Positions 59,880-64,000 of a DNA stretch of 64,000 nt are shown here, one piece after another. The translations under genes and the position numbers were made by a program. Below the pieces are notes generated by a model. It made no database searches, had not been told where the DNA came from, and saw nothing but the letters and a program-made list of their open reading frames with translations. The stretch covers positions 113,156,133-113,220,132 of the forward strand of contig NC_084463.1 in assembly GCF_027409185.1 (NCBI RefSeq), given 5' to 3'. The DNA comes from Cynocephalus volans (taxonomy: Eukaryota; Chordata; Mammalia; Dermoptera; Cynocephalidae). Positions within the stretch are counted from its first letter, which is position 1; every line of letters starts with the position of its first letter.

Positions 59880-60720
59880 AGCCAGTGTGGCTGATTGCGA
59901 GATGGAGAGGGAGGAAGGAGTGTGAGGTGGGAGGGGAAGGGCAGGAAGGGCCAGATCATCCGCATTCAAGAGTTTGGTCTTTAGCCTTAGAGCAATGGGG
60001 TGGTGTTGAGGAGTTTGAAGCATGAGAGTGATACCATTCAACTTACATAGTCAAAGATCACCATGGCTTCCGTGTGCAGAAAGAGTGGAGAGGGGGAGAG
60101 AAGTGTTGCAGGTTGGGTTCACCAGGAGCGGATGTAGAGACAGAGCCTCTGCTGACAAAGCTTCAGCCAACCTGCTGGGGAGCTCTTGGATACTGCCAGT
60201 CAAAGTTGTGCTGTGATGGCTGAAATGACCAGGCTTTTATACTCCCACTGTGATTGGTCACCTGGTATGGGATGCTCTGGAAAGGGCATGACCCCAGGCA
60301 AGGCGGCTGTCTGCAGCTGAGGCAGGCTGTGAAGGGGCTGACGGTTGGAGGCTATCTTCTGCCTACACGCTCCACAGCTGGGCAGCAAGTCTTTCCTCGA
60401 AGTGGGGTCTGGGCAGCACATCTCCTTTACTGTCTCCCACAAGGGATTATAGAAACCCCAGCTAACAAGTAGTCCAGAGGGGGACAATGGCTTGAATCAA
60501 CATATGGACTAATTCAGGATGGGTTAGAAGTTGAAGTGCTATGAGACTTGGTGGATTGAATGTGGTGAGGGTGAGGGCTTTGAAGGAAAAGAAAGCATCA
60601 AGAGTGGCTCCCAGGTTTCTGCTTTGTCCACCTGGATGGGTGGTGGTAACATCCGCCAAGTTTAAGAACTCTGGTATGAGAAAGTAGAAGATCATGCATT
60701 TGCTTTTGCACCTGAATTAT
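59880..60720 (-). repeat. L2 LINE, interrupted by an LTR-like insert
   Basis: Complement of L2 at 59880-60100 ('tggtctttagccttagagca') and again from about 60469 to 60720 ('agtccagagggggacaatgg', 'gtggctcccaggtttctgct'). The minus frame at 60462-60695 keeps an L2 ORF2-like RNLGATLD motif. The intervening 60105-60468 is an insertion of unknown family. Confidence 0.6.
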
Positions 60721-60786
60721 TGTTGAATAAACCAGATACACAGGGGAGTAAAATCCCTAAGAGAAAACTCACATATGTGCACATGC

Positions 60787-60791
<5 letters not shown>

Positions 60792-60863
<72 letters not shown>
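60792..60863 (+). repeat. (CA)36 microsatellite
   Basis: A perfect, uninterrupted CA array of 72 bases, preceded by a short interrupted (CA/GCA) run at 60779-60791. It should be highly polymorphic. Confidence 0.97.
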
Positions 60864-60864
<1 letters not shown>

Positions 60865-61545
60865 CCCGTTTTGTTCCAAGAAGAGTTCTGTGTGCCTACA
60901 TTTCACTCTTAGAAACACCATCTATTGTTGTAGCATTATGGATTTTACCATCGTTTTCAGTGCCTTGAATCAGCCTCCATAACTTACATAATAAACACAT
61001 CAAAAGGCTTTAGTGTGGAAATACGTGAAAAGGAACCCAGGGCATCTGAGCAGTGAGAAAGGGCCCACACACCGCACAGGAAATGATTAACCAGCAGCCC
61101 AGCCAGCCACGCCGCCCTCAGGTGGGATCTTCCACTAATAAGAGATTGAAGTAATTCCAGAGGTGATGGTGGTAAATTTGGGAGGTTGGGGGTGAGTGGT
61201 GAGATGGAAGACTGAAGGTTAATTTAAAACTTGGAAGGAGTTTTCACCGGAAAATAACTTTGCTAAACAGAATCTGCTGACAAGCCTAAGCAGATCTTTT
61301 GATCCAATCTTAAGTTCATCAGCCAAATTTGGGCTCTTATAATTCTGCCACTAGCAGGTCTGCCTCCTTTATATCACTCCTTTGAGATGCTGATTTTCTC
61401 ATGGATGTGTTTATTTCCTTTGATTCAGTGAGCTCAAACTTTGGGGTTGATCCTTAAGAAAATATCCAACAGTAGGAAGAAGCTGTAGGCATCATGTTCA
61501 TTGGCATAGTCGCTGTGATAGTGACACATTAGGAAACTCCCTTCA
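60864..61545. other. Intergenic spacer
   Basis: No gene or nameable repeat recognised. Confidence 0.3.
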
Positions 61546-61549
61546 TGCC

Positions 61550-61900
61550 GGGAACGTACATCCACTACGTGAAGAATATTAACTTTGATCATTACGAAAG
61601 CTATGTTGCAACACGGGAAAATGCTAGAATGTTCCCTTTATAGAAATGCCACCATGGGAAGCACTGTGCCACATTTAAACACAAAATTATGCTAAGACAC
61701 AGAAAGCAAACCACAGAGATCATATGTAACCTTTATACGTTCACACAGTGACAGAGAGAGCTGAGATTTAAACCCAGGTCTGTCTTTCTATAAAGCCCAA
61801 TCTTCCCATCTATTCGTACATTCAATCAACAAATATTTATTTAAATCTTTACTATATGCCAAGAACTATATGCTAAGCCATGTTTTTTTGATGACATCAT
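61550..61900 (-). repeat. MIR and L2 3' end
   Basis: Reverse MIR at about 61555-61800 ('cacacagtgacagagagagc', 'gatttaaacccaggtctgtc') and reverse L2 3' end at about 61810-61900 ('caacaaatatttatttaaat'). Confidence 0.6.
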
Positions 61901-62224
61901 AACCCCTGGAAAGAAAAGTAAAAATTCAGCTTTTCATATCCAGATATGACTTTATATAGGAGGGCTGCAACAAGGAGAGCAAGACTTAAATGTTTTAGTT
62001 ATGTCTTAAAATGTTTAGAAATTCATAGGCTTCTCCACTGTCCATCTGTTCATACCCTACCAATCTTAAAGACTTTTCTCAAACTCCCTTCCCCATTTCT
62101 TCTAGCTCCAGCTGGTCTCTCCCATCACTAATGCCCTTTGCCACACAATTCACACCTTATTACGTCTTGCTGAGGATTGATTGCCAGCACTAAATATCCA
62201 TTCTCTGTTATAAATTATCTTGCT

Positions 62225-62266
<42 letters not shown>

Positions 62267-62499
62267 CTTTTCAGCAAGGCTGTAAGCACCCCCCCCCAAT
62301 GAACATAGAGTTGAGGCTGGGACTTCTCTTAGTGACAGTCTCCACAGTACTGTTGCCTCATAAAATGATCCTTATATTCAAACTGGAAATTTTGTAATAT
62401 TTTTTGACCCAGCAACTTCAGGCCCACTAAGACTTAAAAATTGACACAGACACTCTGAAAACATCTCATTTAGTACTTGATCAGCGTGTGAATGTTTGT
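61901..62499. other. Intergenic with (TG)n
   Basis: A perfect TG array lies at 62231-62265 (35 bases). The preceding C/T-rich section (62030-62220) may be plus-strand L2. No gene. Confidence 0.5.
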
Positions 62500-62680
62500 A
62501 TCAGTAAGCATGAGCTTTGTTATGCTATAATAACAAATAACTCCCAAATCTCAGTGTCTTAAACAACAAAGACTTATTTCCTGCCAATGCTACATTAATA
62601 TTTAGGTCAGTGGAGCTGCGTTCCACATCATGCCTATTCAGAGAGCCAAGTGATGGAGACTTCACCGTCCAGAGTGTTCC
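62500..62680 (-). repeat. LTR-like old repeat
   Basis: A diverged relative of 28450-28800 ('gctataataacaaataactc', 'cagtgtcttaaacaacaaag'). The family name is uncertain. Confidence 0.4.
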
Positions 62681-62959
62681 CAATCTCTAGGGTAAGAGGA
62701 GGAAACAATGGCAAATCTTGCACTAGCTTAAAGATGTCCACATCCCACTGGCTAAAGCCCATCACAGGGCTGTGCCTGAAATCAAGGGAGAAGGGGAATG
62801 CAGTTCCACCAAGTACCTGAAGACGATGACCAGAAGTATTTGGTGGTGAGTATTCCAGTTCACCACGATTACTGTTGTGGTGGTTTCTCTCTTTTTACTT
62901 TTTAAGGACAACCACTCAGATGGGTTGAATAAGTTGTCTAAGTTCAAACATTTTAACCA

Positions 62960-63375
62960 TGTGTATGAGTCAGCTCGGGCTGCCATCACAGAATACCACA
63001 GATTGGGTGGTTTAAACAGCAGGCATTTATTCACTTATTATTTAGTTCTGGTGGTGGCTGGAAGTCCAAGATCAAGGCATGAGCAGTGTTGGGTTCTGGT
63101 GAGGTTCTCCTCTTTGCTTGCAGACTGCCACCTTCTAACTGGGTCCTCCCGTGGCCTTTCCTCCGTGTGCAAGCACACATGGGGTGGGGAGTGGGCCAGG
63201 AATCTCTGGTGTCTCTTCCTCTTCTTATAAGGATACCAGTCCGATTCGATTAAGGCCTCACCCTTATGAACTCATTAAACCTTAATTATCTTCTTAGAGA
63301 TCCTATCTCCAAATACAGTCACATTGGGGGTTAGGGCTTCTATGTATGAATTTGAAGGAGACACAATTCAATTCA
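62960..63375 (-). repeat. MLT1-type MaLR LTR inserted in a MIR
   Basis: Starts TGTGTATG and ends near AATTCA on the plus strand, with the consensus complement in between ('gggtggtttaaacagcaggc', 'ggaagtccaagatcaaggca', 'tgggggttagggcttctatg'). The 5-bp flanks are AACCA (62955-62959) and TACCA (63376-63380), one mismatch. Reverse MIR sequence lies on both sides (about 62900-62959 and 63381-63470). Confidence 0.8.
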
Positions 63376-63579
63376 TACCACCATGGAAGAGCCAGGATTT
63401 GAACTGAGGTCTGTCTGATAATGGACTCTACACGGCTTCTGTTCTACACACTGCCTCTGCTTTCCAGATAGCATGTTCTTCAGGTTCTGACCAACCTAAG
63501 TTATTCCTTCTGATAGGGTTCTTTGCTTGCTAATCTTCAATCTCTGATCTAGTTTAGGTGTATCCTTTCCAGACATGTC

Positions 63580-63790
63580 CATTTGCCTTCCCATTCATCC
63601 ATTTAGTGTTCATTTCTTATTTCAAGAAGGGCCTACTATGTTTTCTTTAACATAGTAAGTATTGGTTATACCAAGATGAATAATACATAGTCCTAGTCTT
63701 TAAGGGTTTTATCTTCTAGTGGGGCAGTCAGTAAAAATAGCAAATAATTCTCAAAGCAATGTAACTATCACTGTCATGGAGATGTGTTCA
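63580..63790 (-). repeat. L2 3' end
   Basis: Complement of L2: 'ccatttagtgttcatttctt', 'gtattggttataccaagatg', 'ggttttatcttctagtgggg'. Confidence 0.6.
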
Positions 63791-63802
63791 GTCAGTCCTT
63801 AG

Positions 63803-64000
63803 AAACAGATCTCCCTGCCAGTGCCTCGGGGCCCCACCTGGGGGCCTGGGGCATCAAGCCGGGGACTGGACCCCCCACAGAACCAGGCACACCATCAGTG
63901 CCAAGGAGCATGCCAAAAACATCACCTCCATGTGGGTGGCCCACCACAGCCACCACAGTAACCACGGCTGCCGCAAAAGTGTCTAGATGTCACAACCACC
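63803..64000. other. GC-rich unclassified segment cut by the window edge
   Basis: GC content jumps abruptly from about 63803. The segment has an imperfect CCACCACAGC-type repetition at 63935-64000 and contains several CpGs in an otherwise CpG-poor area. It reads like the end of a young dispersed element (LTR or LINE 5' region) continuing beyond the window. The family is unknown. Confidence 0.4.

Noticed and set aside
60720..60968. An 82-codon frame with a long His-Thr run
   Set aside because: It is the translation of the CA microsatellite.
1..64000. Exons of TEAD1 or ARNTL/BMAL1, the human neighbours of RASSF10
   Set aside because: No open frame resembled either protein. Both genes are expected to lie tens to hundreds of kilobases away.

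Overview
The window is nuclear DNA from a placental mammal. It is almost entirely non-coding and carries one recognisable protein gene, RASSF10, as a single uninterrupted coding exon at 13916-15439 (+) inside a strong CpG island (about 13.0-15.65 kb). The repeats are typically mammalian: L2, MIR, 3' ends of old L1 (L1M), MaLR/MLT1-type LTRs, MER5-like and other hAT-like fragments. Three copies of a tRNA-derived, head-to-tail dimeric SINE (2726-2897, 19560-19741, about 34900-35077) still have clear target-site duplications. Their tRNA-Ile-like sequence fits the CYN SINEs described from flying lemurs (Dermoptera). Some bats have similar SINEs, so the species assignment is tentative.

Layout. From 1 to 13 kb there is intergenic DNA with L1M, L2, MIR, MLT1 and one dimeric SINE. 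From 13.0 to 16.4 kb lies the RASSF10 locus: GC boxes, a canonical E-box, an upstream ORF in the same frame closed by a TGA two codons before the ATG, the 507-residue CDS, and a 3' flank with an AATAAA. From 15.7 to 19.5 kb the DNA is mostly unique and AT-rich, looks like conserved regulatory sequence, and contains a perfect 14-bp C-type Maf recognition palindrome at 17633-17646. From 20.6 to 30.9 kb there is a MaLR LTR with an end duplication, a long decayed reverse-oriented L1, and a composite plus-strand L1M with an unidentified coding-like remnant. From 31 to 46 kb there are L2, MIR and MLT1 elements, one MLT1 carrying a nested MITE with an internal 42-bp tandem repeat, and a unique stretch near 39.7 kb with a possible 30-nt microexon. 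From 47.3 to 51.3 kb are three solo LTRs in the same orientation, each with a 4-bp target duplication. From 51 to 64 kb there is more L2/MIR/L1/MLT1, a 72-bp CA array, and an unclassified GC-rich segment at the right edge.

In human, RASSF10 lies alone between TEAD1 and ARNTL/BMAL1. Neither neighbour was recognised here, as expected from the large intergenic distances. No tRNA or rRNA gene, CRISPR array, operon or other prokaryotic feature was seen. Nothing in the window supports a new multi-gene system. The more interesting signals are regulatory (Maf palindrome, E-box, in-frame upstream ORF, candidate microexon) and repeat-structural (nested MITE, duplicated LTR enhancer blocks, unidentified retro-segment). 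Repeat family names are from memory of consensus sequences, and boundaries are approximate unless a target duplication is quoted.
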